DNA of 53,628 bases, from contig NZ_LWMV01000170.1 in NCBI RefSeq assembly GCF_001639295.1, forward strand, positions 1-53,628, written 5' to 3'. Position numbers and translations under genes: made by a program. The stretch's first letter is position 1; each line of letters starts with the position of its first letter. The notes below the pieces were generated by a model. The model had not been told where the DNA came from. It searched no databases and saw only the letters and a list, made by a program, of their open reading frames with translations. Source of the stretch: Methanobrevibacter curvatus (GTDB lineage Archaea; Methanobacteriota; Methanobacteria; Methanobacteriales; Methanobacteriaceae). Positions 1-10,351 of the stretch are shown piece by piece.

Positions 1-161
<161 letters not shown>

Positions 162-527
162 TTATAAATTAATATTACAACCACAGTGAGGTTCATCATC
201 AGCAGGAACAAATTTCTTTATTTCTTGTAGTGTAATTGAGAGAAAAGAATAAGGTAATCCTGCTTCATTTTTTTGTTGTAAAACAGGAGAAACTCCCCTA
301 AAATAGGTTTTTATATCTCCTGTTCCACCTATATCCATTGAAAGGAGAACATTAGAGTGTAACCCTTCAAAAAATTCCTGAATTTTCTCCATTATCCGAG
401 TAGGTGACCTAATATTTACAGTTAGAAGTCCACCTTCCCTTGTTTTTAACCTAACAAGATTTTGATGCAATTCTAAAACTTTTCCATCCTCTAATTTAAA
501 TAAAACATTATCATCAATCTCTGGCAT
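162..527 (-). CDS. Conserved-looking hypothetical protein, 121 aa
   Basis: I do not recognise the family. The 121-residue protein is soluble and acidic, with no signal peptide or membrane segment, a central Gly-rich turn (MDIGGTGD) and a C-terminal CGC motif (PHCGCNINL) that could bind metal. The ATG at 527 has a GTGAT-like ribosome site 4-5 bases upstream. Amino-acid composition and codon use look like a real gene in otherwise A/T-only surroundings. It stands alone on the minus strand, divergent from the regulator gene at 1057. No function is proposed. Confidence 0.7.
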   Translation of the reverse strand: MPEIDDNVLFKLEDGKVLELHQNLVRLKTREGGLLTVNIRSPTRIMEKIQEFFEGLHSNVLLSMDIGGTGDIKTYFRGVSPVLQQKNEAGLPYSFLSITLQEIKKFVPADDEPHCGCNINL

Positions 528-1056
528 TCTATCACGTTTAGTGCATTTAATAAAATTTTAATAAAATATTTTTAAAAATAACTTAACTTTATTATACAAT
601 CCGAATTTATTATATAATTTATAACAAGTCTTTATTTAATAAGTCTTATATTAACAATTATATATATCTAATTATAAAATATAATTTTATATAATATTTT
701 CCAAACAATTTTAATTGAAATTAAAAATAATTATGTTAATAATTTATATTTTTAATAAATTATGCTTTTAATAAATTATGTTTTTAATGAATTATATTTT
801 AATAATTATTATATTTTAATTAATTTATATATTATATTAATAACTATTAAAATTTATATCATTATTGCTTATATTATATATCCTAATTTATATATTTTAT
901 AAAAATTACAGGATTTATAATTTTTCATGCATGATTTCAAAAAAAAAAAAAAAAAAAAAAAAATTAAAATAAAATAAAATAGGCTAAAATAAAATAAACT
1001 AAATTAAAATAAACTAAATTAAATTAAATTAAATTAAATTAAAAATTGGTGTTTTA
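528..1056. other. Divergent intergenic region, extremely AT-rich
   Basis: This spacer lies between two divergently transcribed genes and is more than 90% A+T. It holds a run of about 24 A at 939-962 and tandem aaattaaaataaa-like units at about 963-1045, just before the regulator gene. Promoters for both genes must lie here, but TATA boxes cannot be told apart from background. I see no gene. Confidence 0.5.
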
Positions 1057-1611
1057 ATGAAAGAAAATAATAAAGACATTGGGACAAGAATTAAAGAATT
1101 AAGAGAAATTTATGAAATTAGTGCCAATGAGGTTTCCAAAGAGCTTGGTATTAACAAAGAAGAATATTTAGAATATGAAAATGGAAAAAAAGAAATTCCT
1201 GCCAATTTATTATATGAAATTTCATTAAAATTTAATGTAGATATGGGTTTACTTATTACTGGAGAAGAAACAAGAATGAGAATATTTACAGTTACAAGAA
1301 AAGGTGAAGGGTCTATTGTAGAGCGAAGAAAAGAGTATTCATATGAAAATTTAGCAGATAAATTTATTCATAAAAAAACAGAACCTTTTATAGTGACTGT
1401 TGAGCCAAACTCACATGAAAAACCAGATACTAATACTCATCCAGGTCAAGAATTTAATTATATTCTTGAAGGATCTATAAAATTTTTTATAAAAGAAAAT
1501 GAAATAATTTTAAATGAAGGAGACTCAATTTATTTTGATTCAAGATATCAACACTCAATGAAAGCCCTTAACAATAAAACAGCAAAATTTTTAGCATTTA
1601 TTTGTGAATAA
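1057..1611 (+). CDS. XRE-family HTH regulator with C-terminal cupin domain (copy 1)
   Basis: This is a predicted transcription regulator. Residues about 8-65 form an XRE-type helix-turn-helix ([11 protein letters not shown], then the recognition region, then [16 protein letters not shown]). Residues about 105-184 form a cupin_2 barrel with [21 protein letters not shown] and QHSMKA. The 184-aa length is normal for the XRE-cupin family, in which the cupin usually senses a small ligand. A GGTG ribosome site precedes the ATG. It sits just upstream of an acyl-CoA synthetase on the same strand, and the same pair is repeated at 3661-6073. Regulation of the adjacent synthetase, possibly by a carboxylic acid or acyl-CoA, is inference. 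Confidence 0.85.
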   Translation: MKENNKDIGTRIKELREIYEISANEVSKELGINKEEYLEYENGKKEIPANLLYEISLKFNVDMGLLITGEETRMRIFTVTRKGEGSIVERRKEYSYENLADKFIHKKTEPFIVTVEPNSHEKPDTNTHPGQEFNYILEGSIKFFIKENEIILNEGDSIYFDSRYQHSMKALNNKTAKFLAFICE

Positions 1612-1675
1612 TTTAAAAAAAATATGTAATTATTTAAAAAAAAAACTAAAAAAAAAAGCTTTAAAAAATAATAAA

Positions 1676-1767
1676 ACTAATTAAAACTAATTAAAAGCAA
1701 TTAAAACTAATTAAAAAGAATTAAAAAGAATTAAAAGCAATTAAAACTAATTAAAACTAATTAAAAA
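1676..1767. repeat. Tandem 10-bp A/T repeats before acyl-CoA synthetase
   Basis: About nine imperfect copies of a 10-base unit (ttaaaactaa, ttaaaagcaa, ttaaaaagaa) fill the gap between the regulator and the synthetase. The unit matches roughly one helical turn, so it could phase DNA bending or be simple slippage. No gene is present. Confidence 0.75.
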
Positions 1768-1791
1768 ACCATGTACTTTTTGAGGGAAAAA

Positions 1792-3462
1792 ATGTCATCA
1801 TTATTAAAAGAGTTTGTAAATAGAATAGAATTTGAGTCTTACGAAGATTTTAGAGATAATTTTCAATTTAAAGTTCCTGAAAACTTTAACTTTGCATACG
1901 ATGTTGTGGATAAATATGCTGATAAAAATCCAGAGAAATTAGCATTTATTTGGTGTAATGATCATGGAGAAGAGCATAAATTTACATTTAAGGATGTTAA
2001 AAAATATAGTAATAAAACAGCAAACTTTCTAGTGAATTTGGGAATTAAAAAAGGAGATACTGTATTATTAACCTTAAAAAATAGGTATGAATTTTGGTTT
2101 ATAATCATTGCACTACATAAAATTGGAGCCATTCCTGTTCCTGCAACACACATGCTAAAAAGCCATGATATTGTTTATAGATTAAACGAATCAGAAGCAA
2201 AAATGGTTATTTCTATAGATGAAAATGAAGAACTTATTAATGAATTTGAAAAAGGATTTAATGAAATAAATAGAGACATTTTAAAAGTTTCAGTAGGAAC
2301 TAAAAGACCTGAAGGTTGGATAGATTATAAAAAAGAATTTTTAAATGAAAGTGAAGTATTTGAAAGAAAAAATGCTGAGCAGACTAAAAACCATGATGTG
2401 ATGATCTTATATTTTTCATCAGGAACCTCTGGTGAACCAAAAATGGTTATACATGATTATACATATCCTTTAGCACATATCATAACATCAAAATACTGGC
2501 ATAATGCAGTAGAAAATGGAATTCATCATACTTCTGCAGATACTGGATGGATGAAAGCTGTTTGGGGCGGTCTTTACGGACAATGGATTGTTGGAACAGG
2601 AGTATTTATTTATGATTATGATAGATTTGACCCATTAAAATTAGTTGAAAAAATAGAAAAATATCAAATAACAACCTTTTGTGCACCACCAACTATTTTT
2701 AGATTCTTAATAAAAGAAGATTTAAGCAAATATGATTTTTCGTCATTATCCTACATTACAACTGCTGGAGAGCCATTGAATCCAGAAGTTTACAAAAAAG
2801 TAGAGAAAATTTTTAATTTAAAACTTAAAGAAGGATTTGGACAGACTGAAACCATTATATCTGCATGTAATTTTCTTTGGATGGAACCAAAGCCAGGATC
2901 ATTAGGTAAACCCGCTCCTGTTTATGGTATGAAGCTATTAACCAAAGAAAATAAAGAAGTAGATATTGGTGATGAAGGAGAAATATGTCTTGATGCTATA
3001 AACTCCCCACCAGGTTTATTTAAAGGATATCATAAAAATGAGGCAAAAACTAAAGAAGTCTGGTATGACGGAGTTTACCACAGTGGAGATACTGCTTGGA
3101 AAGATGAAGATGGATATTTATGGTTTGTAGGGCGAAACGACGACATAATTAAAAGCTCTGGATACAGGATAGGCCCATTTGAAGTAGAAAGTGCTGTTAT
3201 TTCCCATTCTTCAGTCTTAGAATGTGCAATCACTGGAATTCCAGATGAAATAAGAGGACAAATTGTTAAAGCCACAATAGTCCTTGCAAAAGGATTTAAA
3301 CCAAGTGAAGAACTTAAAAAAGATATTCAAAATCATGTAAAACATGTTACAGCCCCATATAAATACCCAAGAGTTGTAAAATTTGTAGATAAACTTCCAA
3401 AAACCATAAATGGAAAAATAAGCCGTGCACAAATAAGAAAAGATGATAAAAATAAAAATTAA
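1792..3462 (+). CDS. AMP-forming acyl-CoA synthetase (acetyl/medium-chain acyl-CoA synthetase-like), copy 1
   Basis: This enzyme activates a carboxylic acid with ATP and CoA through an acyl-adenylate. The adenylate-forming signatures are present: the P-loop-like [11 protein letters not shown] near residue 210, the TTAGEPL and GFGQTE motifs, the hinge [20 protein letters not shown], and the C-terminal catalytic lysine in KTINGKISR. The length of 556 aa fits the ACS/MACS group. I chose ATG 1792 over 1771 because a GAGG ribosome site sits 6 bases upstream and the tandem paralog begins with the same MSSL-KEFVNR. The substrate is not set by sequence. Methanosarcina MACS prefers 2-methylbutyrate-type acids, and the nearby vorCBA makes a branched short-chain acid a reasonable inference. 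Confidence 0.9.
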   Translation: MSSLLKEFVNRIEFESYEDFRDNFQFKVPENFNFAYDVVDKYADKNPEKLAFIWCNDHGEEHKFTFKDVKKYSNKTANFLVNLGIKKGDTVLLTLKNRYEFWFIIIALHKIGAIPVPATHMLKSHDIVYRLNESEAKMVISIDENEELINEFEKGFNEINRDILKVSVGTKRPEGWIDYKKEFLNESEVFERKNAEQTKNHDVMILYFSSGTSGEPKMVIHDYTYPLAHIITSKYWHNAVENGIHHTSADTGWMKAVWGGLYGQWIVGTGVFIYDYDRFDPLKLVEKIEKYQITTFCAPPTIFRFLIKEDLSKYDFSSLSYITTAGEPLNPEVYKKVEKIFNLKLKEGFGQTETIISACNFLWMEPKPGSLGKPAPVYGMKLLTKENKEVDIGDEGEICLDAINSPPGLFKGYHKNEAKTKEVWYDGVYHSGDTAWKDEDGYLWFVGRNDDIIKSSGYRIGPFEVESAVISHSSVLECAITGIPDEIRGQIVKATIVLAKGFKPSEELKKDIQNHVKHVTAPYKYPRVVKFVDKLPKTINGKISRAQIRKDDKNKN

Positions 3463-3660
3463 AAATAAAGATTAAAAATAAAATACCTAAATTTTTTATA
3501 AGAAATAGCTAAATTTTTATAAAATGGATATATTGTTAATAAATTTTAAAATATTGTTTAACTCTTAAAATATTATTTAATTCCTAAAAAATATTGTTTA
3601 ATTCTAAAATATTATTTAATTTTAAAAAATGTTTAATCTTAAAATAAAAAAAGTGAGTAT

Positions 3661-4215
3661 ATGAAAGAAATAATCAAAGACATTGGTAACCGTGTTAGAG
3701 AATTAAGGGAACTTTCTGATATTTCAGTTAATGAAATGACTAAAAAGCTTGAAATTGATTCAAAAAATTATGAATCATTTGAAAATGGAGAAAAAGATAT
3801 TCCAGTAAGTATTCTTTTTGAAATAGCTCATATTTTAAAGGTAGATATGGGACTATTTATTAGTGGAGAGGAAACAAGAATGCATATATTTCATGTGACA
3901 AGAGCAGGGAAAGGCAGACCTATAGAAATGAGAAAAGGATATGAAGGGATTAGTTTAGCCGATAGATTTATTCATAAGCAAGCAGAAACTCTAATTGTTA
4001 CAATAGATCCATTATATGACGATAAAGAGCCTGTTAGAAACTCACATATAGGACAAGAATTTAATTATGTTTTAGAAGGATCATTAAATTTATTGATTCA
4101 TAATCAAGAAGTAATTTTAAATGAAGGAGATTCAATTTACTTTGATTCAAAATATGAGCATGCAATGGTTCCTTTAAATAATAAGCCTGCTAAATTTTTA
4201 GCTGTTATTATTTAA
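3661..4215 (+). CDS. XRE-family HTH regulator with C-terminal cupin domain (copy 2)
   Basis: This is a paralog of the gene at 1057, also 184 aa, with the same layout: HTH at residues about 8-65 (IGNRVRELREL, ENGEKDIPVSILFEIA) and cupin at about 105-184 ([27 protein letters not shown]). A GTGAG ribosome site lies directly before the ATG. It begins a second regulator-synthetase unit. The two regulators differ most around residues 80-130, the segment linking HTH and cupin, which may reflect different ligands. Its role as regulator of the next gene is inferred from position. Confidence 0.85.
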   Translation: MKEIIKDIGNRVRELRELSDISVNEMTKKLEIDSKNYESFENGEKDIPVSILFEIAHILKVDMGLFISGEETRMHIFHVTRAGKGRPIEMRKGYEGISLADRFIHKQAETLIVTIDPLYDDKEPVRNSHIGQEFNYVLEGSLNLLIHNQEVILNEGDSIYFDSKYEHAMVPLNNKPAKFLAVII

Positions 4216-4387
4216 ATATACTTAAATTTATTAAAAAATCTAATTTAGCCAATACTTAAATTTGTTAAAAGTACTTAAATTTATTAATACTTAAACTTAG
4301 TAATACTTAAATTTATTAAAAATATTTAATTTAAAATTCTAATTTTTTAAACTGATTTATTTAAAAATAAGTATTTAGGAGAAAATA

Positions 4388-6073
4388 ATGTCATCATTAA
4401 TAAAAGAATTTGTTAATAGAGTTGAATTTGACTCTTATGAAGATTTTAAAGAAAACTTTCAATTTAAAATACCTAAAAATTTCAACTTTGGATATGATGT
4501 AGTAGACAAGTATGCAGAGCTTTATCCTGAAAAAATAGCTATTGTATGGTGTAATGACGAAGGTGAAGAAGAAACTTTCACATTTAAAGACATTAAAGAA
4601 AAAAGCAATAAAATAGCTAATTTTTTAAGAAAAATTGGAATTAAAAAAGGAGACGGTGTAATATTAACCTTAAAAAACCGTTATGAATTCTGGTTTTCAG
4701 TAATGGCTTTGCATAAAATTGGTGCAATAGCTATTCCATCTACACATATGCTGAGAACAAAAGATATGATCTATAGAATAGAAAAAGCTGAAATTAAAGC
4801 CATTATAACTATAGATACTGATGAACTTATAAATACTTACAAAAAAACAGAAAAACAAGTTAAAACATCTTTTAAAAAAATTTTCATAGGTGAACACGAT
4901 GAAAATAGAGAAATTAAAGGGTGGTATAATTTAAAAAATGAGATAAAAGAAGAAAGTATTGTTTTAACTAAAAAAGACTTAGATTACACAATAGAAAATA
5001 GTGATAAGTTTTTAATCTATTTTTCATCAGGAACAACTGGTCAACCAAAAATGGTTTTACATGACTTTTTATATCCACTTGGACATATTATAACAGCTAA
5101 ATTCTGGCATAACATTGTAGAAGATGGACTTCATCACACTTCTGCTGATACTGGCTGGGCTAAAACAAGTTGGGGGCAACTTTATGGTCAATGGATTGCT
5201 GGGACTGCTTTGTTTATCTATGATTATCAGCGTTTTGATGGTTTAAAGCTTCTTGAAAAAGTGGAAAAATATAAAGTAACTACATTTTGTGCACCTCCGA
5301 CAATATACAGATTTTTAATAAAAGAGGACTTATCTAAATATGATTTAAAAAGTATTACTTATGCTACAACTGCTGGAGAACCTTTAAATCCTGAAGTATA
5401 TAATAAATTTAATGAAATAACTGGTTTAAAAATTAGAGAAGGCTTTGGTCAAAGTGAAGGTATTGTTTTACTTGGAAACTTCATTTGGGTGGAACCAAAA
5501 CCTGGCTCAACAGGAAAACCTGCCCCTTGCTTTGATGTTGATTTATTGGATAAAGATGGAGAAATAGCCGAGCTTGGTGAAGAGGGAGAAATATCAGTAT
5601 CAGTTAAAAATGGTTTTCCACCAGGATTAGTAAAAGAGTACTACAAAGACGAAGAAAAAACCAAATTTGCTTTTAGAAATAAATTTTATCACAGTGGAGA
5701 TACAGCATGGAAAGATGAGGATGGTTATTTTTGGTTCGTAGGACGAAATGACGATATAATTAAAAGTTCTGGATATAGAATAGGTCCATTTGAAGTAGAA
5801 AGTGCTGTTATTTCTTATCCTGCTGTTCTTGAATGTGCAGTAAGTGCTTATCCTGATAAAATTAGAGGTCAAATTGTTAAAGCCACAGTAGTCCTTACAA
5901 AAGGATATAGTCCAAGCGAAGATTTAAAAAAAGAAATTCAAAATCATGTGAAAAAAGTAACTGCACCTTACAAATATCCCAGAATCATTGAATTTGTTGA
6001 TGAACTCCCAAAGACTATTAGTGGCAAAATAAAAAGAGCACAAATCCGTGATGAAGATTTAAAAAAAGCTTAA
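4388..6073 (+). CDS. AMP-forming acyl-CoA synthetase, copy 2
   Basis: This is a tandem paralog of the gene at 1792, 561 aa, with all adenylate-forming motifs: [25 protein letters not shown], the hinge [20 protein letters not shown], and the terminal lysine in KTISGKIKR. The start has a strong AGGAGA site. It differs from copy 1 by GFGQSEG against GFGQTE and by different residues in the acid-pocket region, so it may accept a different acid. The same regulator precedes it, and vorCBA follows 470 bases downstream on the same strand. Activation of a short or branched carboxylic acid is likely, but the exact substrate is unknown. Confidence 0.9.
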   Translation: MSSLIKEFVNRVEFDSYEDFKENFQFKIPKNFNFGYDVVDKYAELYPEKIAIVWCNDEGEEETFTFKDIKEKSNKIANFLRKIGIKKGDGVILTLKNRYEFWFSVMALHKIGAIAIPSTHMLRTKDMIYRIEKAEIKAIITIDTDELINTYKKTEKQVKTSFKKIFIGEHDENREIKGWYNLKNEIKEESIVLTKKDLDYTIENSDKFLIYFSSGTTGQPKMVLHDFLYPLGHIITAKFWHNIVEDGLHHTSADTGWAKTSWGQLYGQWIAGTALFIYDYQRFDGLKLLEKVEKYKVTTFCAPPTIYRFLIKEDLSKYDLKSITYATTAGEPLNPEVYNKFNEITGLKIREGFGQSEGIVLLGNFIWVEPKPGSTGKPAPCFDVDLLDKDGEIAELGEEGEISVSVKNGFPPGLVKEYYKDEEKTKFAFRNKFYHSGDTAWKDEDGYFWFVGRNDDIIKSSGYRIGPFEVESAVISYPAVLECAVSAYPDKIRGQIVKATVVLTKGYSPSEDLKKEIQNHVKKVTAPYKYPRIIEFVDELPKTISGKIKRAQIRDEDLKKA

Positions 6074-6128
6074 ATTTTTTTTAAAAAGTTTTCATATTTA
6101 TAATTATTATTACTATTAATATTATTTC

Positions 6129-6219
6129 CATAAATTATTACTAACATTCATAAATTATTACTAACATTCATAAATTATTAGCTATATTCATAAATTATTA
6201 GCTATATTCATAAATTATT
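6129..6219. repeat. Tandem 20-bp repeat, about 4.5 copies
   Basis: The unit cataaattattactaacatt occurs twice, then the variant cataaattattagctatatt twice, then a partial copy, all in exact 20-base register. It lies in the 470-base spacer (6074-6543) between the acyl-CoA synthetase and vorC. The rest of that spacer is plain A/T sequence and must hold the vor promoter. A 20-base period (two helical turns) could be a regulator-binding array or slippage. Confidence 0.8.
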
Positions 6220-6543
6220 TTTCCTTTTTATATTCACTTTTTTAAAAAATTATTGATAAAATAATAAAATTTTATAAATATGTTTTTTTATTTAAAAGAA
6301 ACAGCTGTTTAAAAAAAAACAATTTTTGAAAAAATATTTATTATAATAGAAACATATTTAATAATGAATAATTAACCATGCTAAATTTTTATAAATATAA
6401 ATATTACTCTATAAAGATTAATTTAATTAAATTAAATATTAACTTTAGTAATAATTGCAAATTTAATTTTAAATACCCTATTATGAATAATTAAGAGTAT
6501 AAATAAAAAAAATCATCTGAAATAATAAAATTAAGTGAAATAT

Positions 6544-6792
6544 ATGTCAGAAAGTGAATCAATACCTCAACCTTATCCAATTATACATAAAAACGAATGT
6601 AAAGCTTGTGAAAGATGTATTTACTTTTGTAAGCAAAAAGCTCTTGAAATGAGTGATGAACTAAACGATATAGGATATCAGTATGCTAAATATAAAGGTG
6701 AAGGATGTAATGGCTGTGGAGACTGTTACTACACTTGTCCAGAACCTTTAGCAGTTGAAGTACATGTTCCAAAAAAAATAATTAAAAGGTGA
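6544..6792 (+). CDS. vorC: Ketoisovalerate:ferredoxin oxidoreductase delta (ferredoxin) subunit VorC
   Basis: This is a two-[4Fe-4S] ferredoxin subunit that carries electrons between the thiamine-diphosphate site and external ferredoxin. Two cluster motifs are visible: [12 protein letters not shown] and [14 protein letters not shown]. The length is 82 aa from ATG 6544, which has GTGA five bases upstream; a GTG at 6535 in the same frame is that ribosome site itself. Gene order delta-alpha-beta/gamma and the fused last subunit match Vor of Methanothermobacter rather than the four-gene Kor or Por sets. vorB starts 4 bases downstream, so the genes form an operon. Confidence 0.9.
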   Translation: MSESESIPQPYPIIHKNECKACERCIYFCKQKALEMSDELNDIGYQYAKYKGEGCNGCGDCYYTCPEPLAVEVHVPKKIIKR

Positions 6793-6796
6793 TTAA

Positions 6797-7960
6797 ATGG
6801 CTAATCAAATGGTTAAAGGAAATACTGCAGTAATTGTTGGGGCAATGTACGGAGGATGTGACTGTTTTTTTGGTTATCCAATTACTCCTGCAAGTGAAAT
6901 ACTTCACGAGGCAAGTAAATACTTCTCAATGCTTGGAAGAAATTTTGTTCAAGCTGAAAGTGAAGAAGCTTCAATTAACATGGTCTATGGAGCATCAGCA
7001 GCAGGACACAGAGTTATGACTGCATCATCAGGTCCTGGAATAAGTCTTATGCAAGAAGGAATAACTTTCTTAGCAGGTGCAGAACTTCCAGCTGTCATTG
7101 TAGATATTATGAGAGCAGGACCAGGTTTAGGAAATATTGGTCCAGAACAAGGGGATTACAATCAAGTAGTTAAAGGTGGAGGTCATGGAAACTATAAAAA
7201 CATAGTTTTAGCCCCAAATTCAGTTCAAGAAATGTGTGACTTTACTATTAAAGCTTTTGAATTAGCAGACAAGTATAAAAGTCCAGTTTATGTTTTAGCA
7301 GATGCAGTACTTGGTCAAATGGCAGAACCTTTGGAATTTCCTCAAAAAGCTATTGAACACATTCCAGATAATAGCTGGAGTGTAAGAGGAAATAAAGAAA
7401 CTATGGAAAATCTTGTCACGTCTATATATCTTGATTTTGACCAATTAGAACATTTTAATATTGAATTACAGAAAAAATACAAAGCTATTGAAGAAAATGA
7501 AGTTGAATACTTTGAATACCATGTCGAAGATGCTGAAATTCTTTTAATTTCCTATGGAATCAGTAGTAGAATATCTAAAACTGCTGTGGACATATGTCGT
7601 GAAAATGGCTTAAAAGTTGGATTGTTTAGACCTATAAAATTATATCCTTTTCCATATAACAGATTATCCGAGTTAAAAGAAAAAATAGATAATTTCATCT
7701 CTGTTGAAATGAGTAATGGGCAAATGCTTGAGGATGTTAAATTAGCCATTAAATCAGATGATGTTGAATTAGTGAATCGTATGGGTGGAAATCTCCTAAA
7801 TATAGGAGACATTTTAAGAAAAATATCTCAAGTTAGTGGAAATAAGAGTATTTTAGACCCTAAATATTGTAATTTTAATCAAAATGATGACAATTCTAAA
7901 TTCAATGGATTCAGTAAAGATGAAGTCAATAAAGAAAGTTTTAAAAGCATAATAGATTAA
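6797..7960 (+). CDS. vorB: Ketoisovalerate:ferredoxin oxidoreductase alpha subunit VorB
   Basis: This is the pyrimidine-binding subunit of a 2-oxoacid:ferredoxin oxidoreductase that interconverts branched 2-oxoacids plus CoA with acyl-CoA, CO2 and reduced ferredoxin. The N-terminus carries [17 protein letters not shown] and [14 protein letters not shown], followed by [16 protein letters not shown] and [14 protein letters not shown], all typical of the alpha subunit. The C-terminal domain II includes [10 protein letters not shown] and [12 protein letters not shown]. The length is 387 aa, about 35 longer than the Methanothermobacter protein, the excess being an Asn/Ser/Lys-rich tail. Close spacing on both sides shows an operon with vorC and vorA. 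Confidence 0.93.
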   Translation: MANQMVKGNTAVIVGAMYGGCDCFFGYPITPASEILHEASKYFSMLGRNFVQAESEEASINMVYGASAAGHRVMTASSGPGISLMQEGITFLAGAELPAVIVDIMRAGPGLGNIGPEQGDYNQVVKGGGHGNYKNIVLAPNSVQEMCDFTIKAFELADKYKSPVYVLADAVLGQMAEPLEFPQKAIEHIPDNSWSVRGNKETMENLVTSIYLDFDQLEHFNIELQKKYKAIEENEVEYFEYHVEDAEILLISYGISSRISKTAVDICRENGLKVGLFRPIKLYPFPYNRLSELKEKIDNFISVEMSNGQMLEDVKLAIKSDDVELVNRMGGNLLNIGDILRKISQVSGNKSILDPKYCNFNQNDDNSKFNGFSKDEVNKESFKSIID

Positions 7961-7972
7961 GGAGGTGAACTA

Positions 7973-9523
7973 ATGTCTAATAAGAACACTAGATATGTTG
8001 AGGATAACAAAAATAATAATCATGATAAAAATAATGAAACTATTAAAAATTATGATAAAAAGAATGAATCTATTGAAAATGAATATGAAACAATAATAAT
8101 GAAAAAATCAGAATCAATAAACAATGAATTTACAAGGGGAAATTCATTGAAAACAACACATTACTGTGGAGGATGTGGTCATGGAATATTGACTAAGCTT
8201 ATTGGAGATGTAATGAGCGAATTAGGAATTCAAGAGAGATCTGTTATGATTTCTCCAGTTGGTTGTGCAGTATTTGGTTACTACTACTTCAACTGTGGAA
8301 ATGTCCAAACAGCTCATGGTAGAGCACCAGCAGTAGGAACAGGAATATCTAGAGCAGAAGAAGAAGCTATTGTAATGAGTTATCAAGGAGATGGAGATTT
8401 AGCATCCATTGGTTTAAATGAAACATTACAAGCTGCAAACCGCGGTGAAAAAATAGCTGTTTTTTTTGTTAACAACACTGTTTATGGTATGACTGGAGGA
8501 CAAATGGCTCCAACAACCCTTATTGGTGAGGTTACAATAACAAGCCAAAATGGAAGAGATCCAAATTATACAGGGTTTCCTATTCATATGTGTGAACTAA
8601 TAGACAATCTTAAAGCCCCTGTTTTAATTGAAAGAGTCTCACTTGCAAATCCTATGGATATTCGATTAGCAAAAGTAGCCATTAGGAAAGCCCTTCAAAT
8701 TCAAAAAGAGGGAAAAGGATATTCATTTATAGAAGTTCTATCTCCTTGTCCAACTAATTTAAGACAAGGTGTTAAAGGAACAGAAGATTTCATTAACAAG
8801 CAAATGAAAAAAGAATTCCCAGTAAAAGTTTTTAGGGATAAATCAAGAGATGTTGGATCAGTTTTACGAAAACAGTCTGATTTTTCTATTGAATCTCTTG
8901 ATAGGATTTTTAATGTTGAAAGAGATGACGGAAAGTCAATTGTAGATGATTATTCATTTAATAGATTAAATGTTAAAATAGCTGGTTTTGGAGGTCAAGG
9001 AGTTTTAAGTGCAGGTTTAACCTTAGCACAAGCAGCATGTTTTGAAGAAAAATATGTTTCTTGGTATCCTGCATATGGACCAGAACAAAGAGGAGGAACA
9101 GCTAACTGTTCTGTTGTAATCTCTGGTCATCCTATTGGTTCACCAGTAGCAGACAATATAGACATCTTACTTGCATTTAACAAGCCTGCACTTGAAAAAT
9201 TTATCTGCGATGTTAAAGAAGATGGAGTAATATTCTATGATTCCCGCGTTGGAGAATTTAAAGGATACAACAATATTGAAAACTACTGTGTTCCAGTTTA
9301 TGAAATAGCCAATAAACTAAATGTTCCAAAAGCTATTAATACAGTTATGTTAGGAGTTTTAATGGAATATGGAAGAACTAAAAACAATATTCTATCAAAA
9401 GAATCATACATCAAAGGTATTGAAGAAACTTTTGCTTCTAAAGAAAAATTAATTGGCAAAAACATTCAAATACTTGAAGCTGGAGCTAAATGGGCTAGAG
9501 AAAACTTAGATTTTAAATTTTAA
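7973..9523 (+). CDS. vorA: Ketoisovalerate:ferredoxin oxidoreductase VorA, fused beta (ThDP) and gamma subunits
   Basis: Residues about 62-300 are the thiamine-diphosphate beta domain, with HYCGGCGHG, the Mg/ThDP motif GDGDLASIG at 139-147 and [12 protein letters not shown]. Residues about 332-516 are the gamma domain ([22 protein letters not shown]). This beta-gamma fusion is a known feature of methanobacterial VorA. A strong GGAGGTGA site ahead of ATG 7973 fixes the start, so the first 60 residues (Asn/Lys/Glu-rich with NKN, NNN and NES runs) are translated. That extension is roughly twice as long as in relatives and looks like expanded low-complexity sequence. In autotrophs the complex can run in the carboxylating direction, making 2-oxoisovalerate and related acids for Val, Leu and Ile. 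Confidence 0.92.
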   Translation: MSNKNTRYVEDNKNNNHDKNNETIKNYDKKNESIENEYETIIMKKSESINNEFTRGNSLKTTHYCGGCGHGILTKLIGDVMSELGIQERSVMISPVGCAVFGYYYFNCGNVQTAHGRAPAVGTGISRAEEEAIVMSYQGDGDLASIGLNETLQAANRGEKIAVFFVNNTVYGMTGGQMAPTTLIGEVTITSQNGRDPNYTGFPIHMCELIDNLKAPVLIERVSLANPMDIRLAKVAIRKALQIQKEGKGYSFIEVLSPCPTNLRQGVKGTEDFINKQMKKEFPVKVFRDKSRDVGSVLRKQSDFSIESLDRIFNVERDDGKSIVDDYSFNRLNVKIAGFGGQGVLSAGLTLAQAACFEEKYVSWYPAYGPEQRGGTANCSVVISGHPIGSPVADNIDILLAFNKPALEKFICDVKEDGVIFYDSRVGEFKGYNNIENYCVPVYEIANKLNVPKAINTVMLGVLMEYGRTKNNILSKESYIKGIEETFASKEKLIGKNIQILEAGAKWARENLDFKF

Positions 9524-9548
9524 TAGAAACATAAAATGAGGAAAAACA

Positions 9549-10328
9549 ATGAATTATTGGACAAAATTAAGTGTAGATTATGCTTCACAAAAATCATACT
9601 TAGATGATTTATTTCAGATTTACCCTACAATTCCTGAGGGCATTAGAGATATTGATAATGAGTTATGGAAAGATGTAGAGACTTCTTTCAAGCTAAGAGA
9701 TAATATAAATTTAATAAAAAATCTTTTAAAACTAGAATTATTTCCAATTAAAGATTCTTATGTTGCATTTTTAAGAAAATATCCAAAATCAATTGATTTA
9801 AACCCTAAAACAATTAACAGGTTGTCAAGTAGATTGTATGAAATGGGGTTAAATGAAATTTTTAACAAATCCACAGAGCCTAAAGAAACAAATAGACAAA
9901 TGGGACCAAAATTCCAAAATTGGATTAATAAAGGGTTTTTAGGATTTGATTTAGTAAACTCTGACGAATTTTTAAAGTCAAAAGATGATGCTATTTTAAA
10001 AGGTTCAGATTTACAATTACAAAACTTTGCAGAAGAACATTTGAATTACACATCAAACAAAGGTTTAGATTTCATTGGTAGATTTAACAATGAATATGTA
10101 ATTGCTGAAGCTAAGTTCTTAACAGATTTTGGAGGTCATCAAAATGCTCAATTTAGAGATGCAACTGCATTATTAAATGATGATTCAGTAAATGCAATTA
10201 GAATAGCTATTCTTGATGGAGTTTTGTATATAAAAGGAAAAAATAAAATGTACAAATACATTGAAAAAAATGATGACAAAATTATTTTAAGTAGTCTACT
10301 TTTAAGAGAATTTTTATATTCAATCTAA
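9549..10328 (+). CDS. Type II restriction endonuclease, Tsp45I-like
   Basis: This is a predicted restriction enzyme. The C-terminal half has a PD-(D/E)XK site: D174 in GLDFIG, then E187 and K189 in IAEAKF, with a following GGHQNAQFRD helix. The N-terminus (MNYWTKLSVDYASQ) and overall 259-aa size recall the Tsp45I family, which cuts GTSAC; that assignment is from memory and is the weakest part. A GAGG site precedes the ATG. A DNA methyltransferase gene starts 23 bases downstream on the same strand, as expected for a restriction-modification pair. The two genes lie between vorA and cbiF, an ordinary housekeeping neighbourhood, which suggests they were acquired as a cassette. Confidence 0.75.
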   Translation: MNYWTKLSVDYASQKSYLDDLFQIYPTIPEGIRDIDNELWKDVETSFKLRDNINLIKNLLKLELFPIKDSYVAFLRKYPKSIDLNPKTINRLSSRLYEMGLNEIFNKSTEPKETNRQMGPKFQNWINKGFLGFDLVNSDEFLKSKDDAILKGSDLQLQNFAEEHLNYTSNKGLDFIGRFNNEYVIAEAKFLTDFGGHQNAQFRDATALLNDDSVNAIRIAILDGVLYIKGKNKMYKYIEKNDDKIILSSLLLREFLYSI

Positions 10329-10351
10329 ATTAATTAATATAGGAAAATAAT

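Noticed and set aside
939..962. Poly-A run as a regulatory element
   Set aside because: Similar A-runs occur in nearly every spacer; likely composition bias.
1771..1791. ATG 1771 start for the first acyl-CoA synthetase
   Set aside because: No ribosome site, and the paralog begins at the residue matching ATG 1792.
6535..6543. GTG start for vorC
   Set aside because: The GTGA is the ribosome site for ATG 6544.
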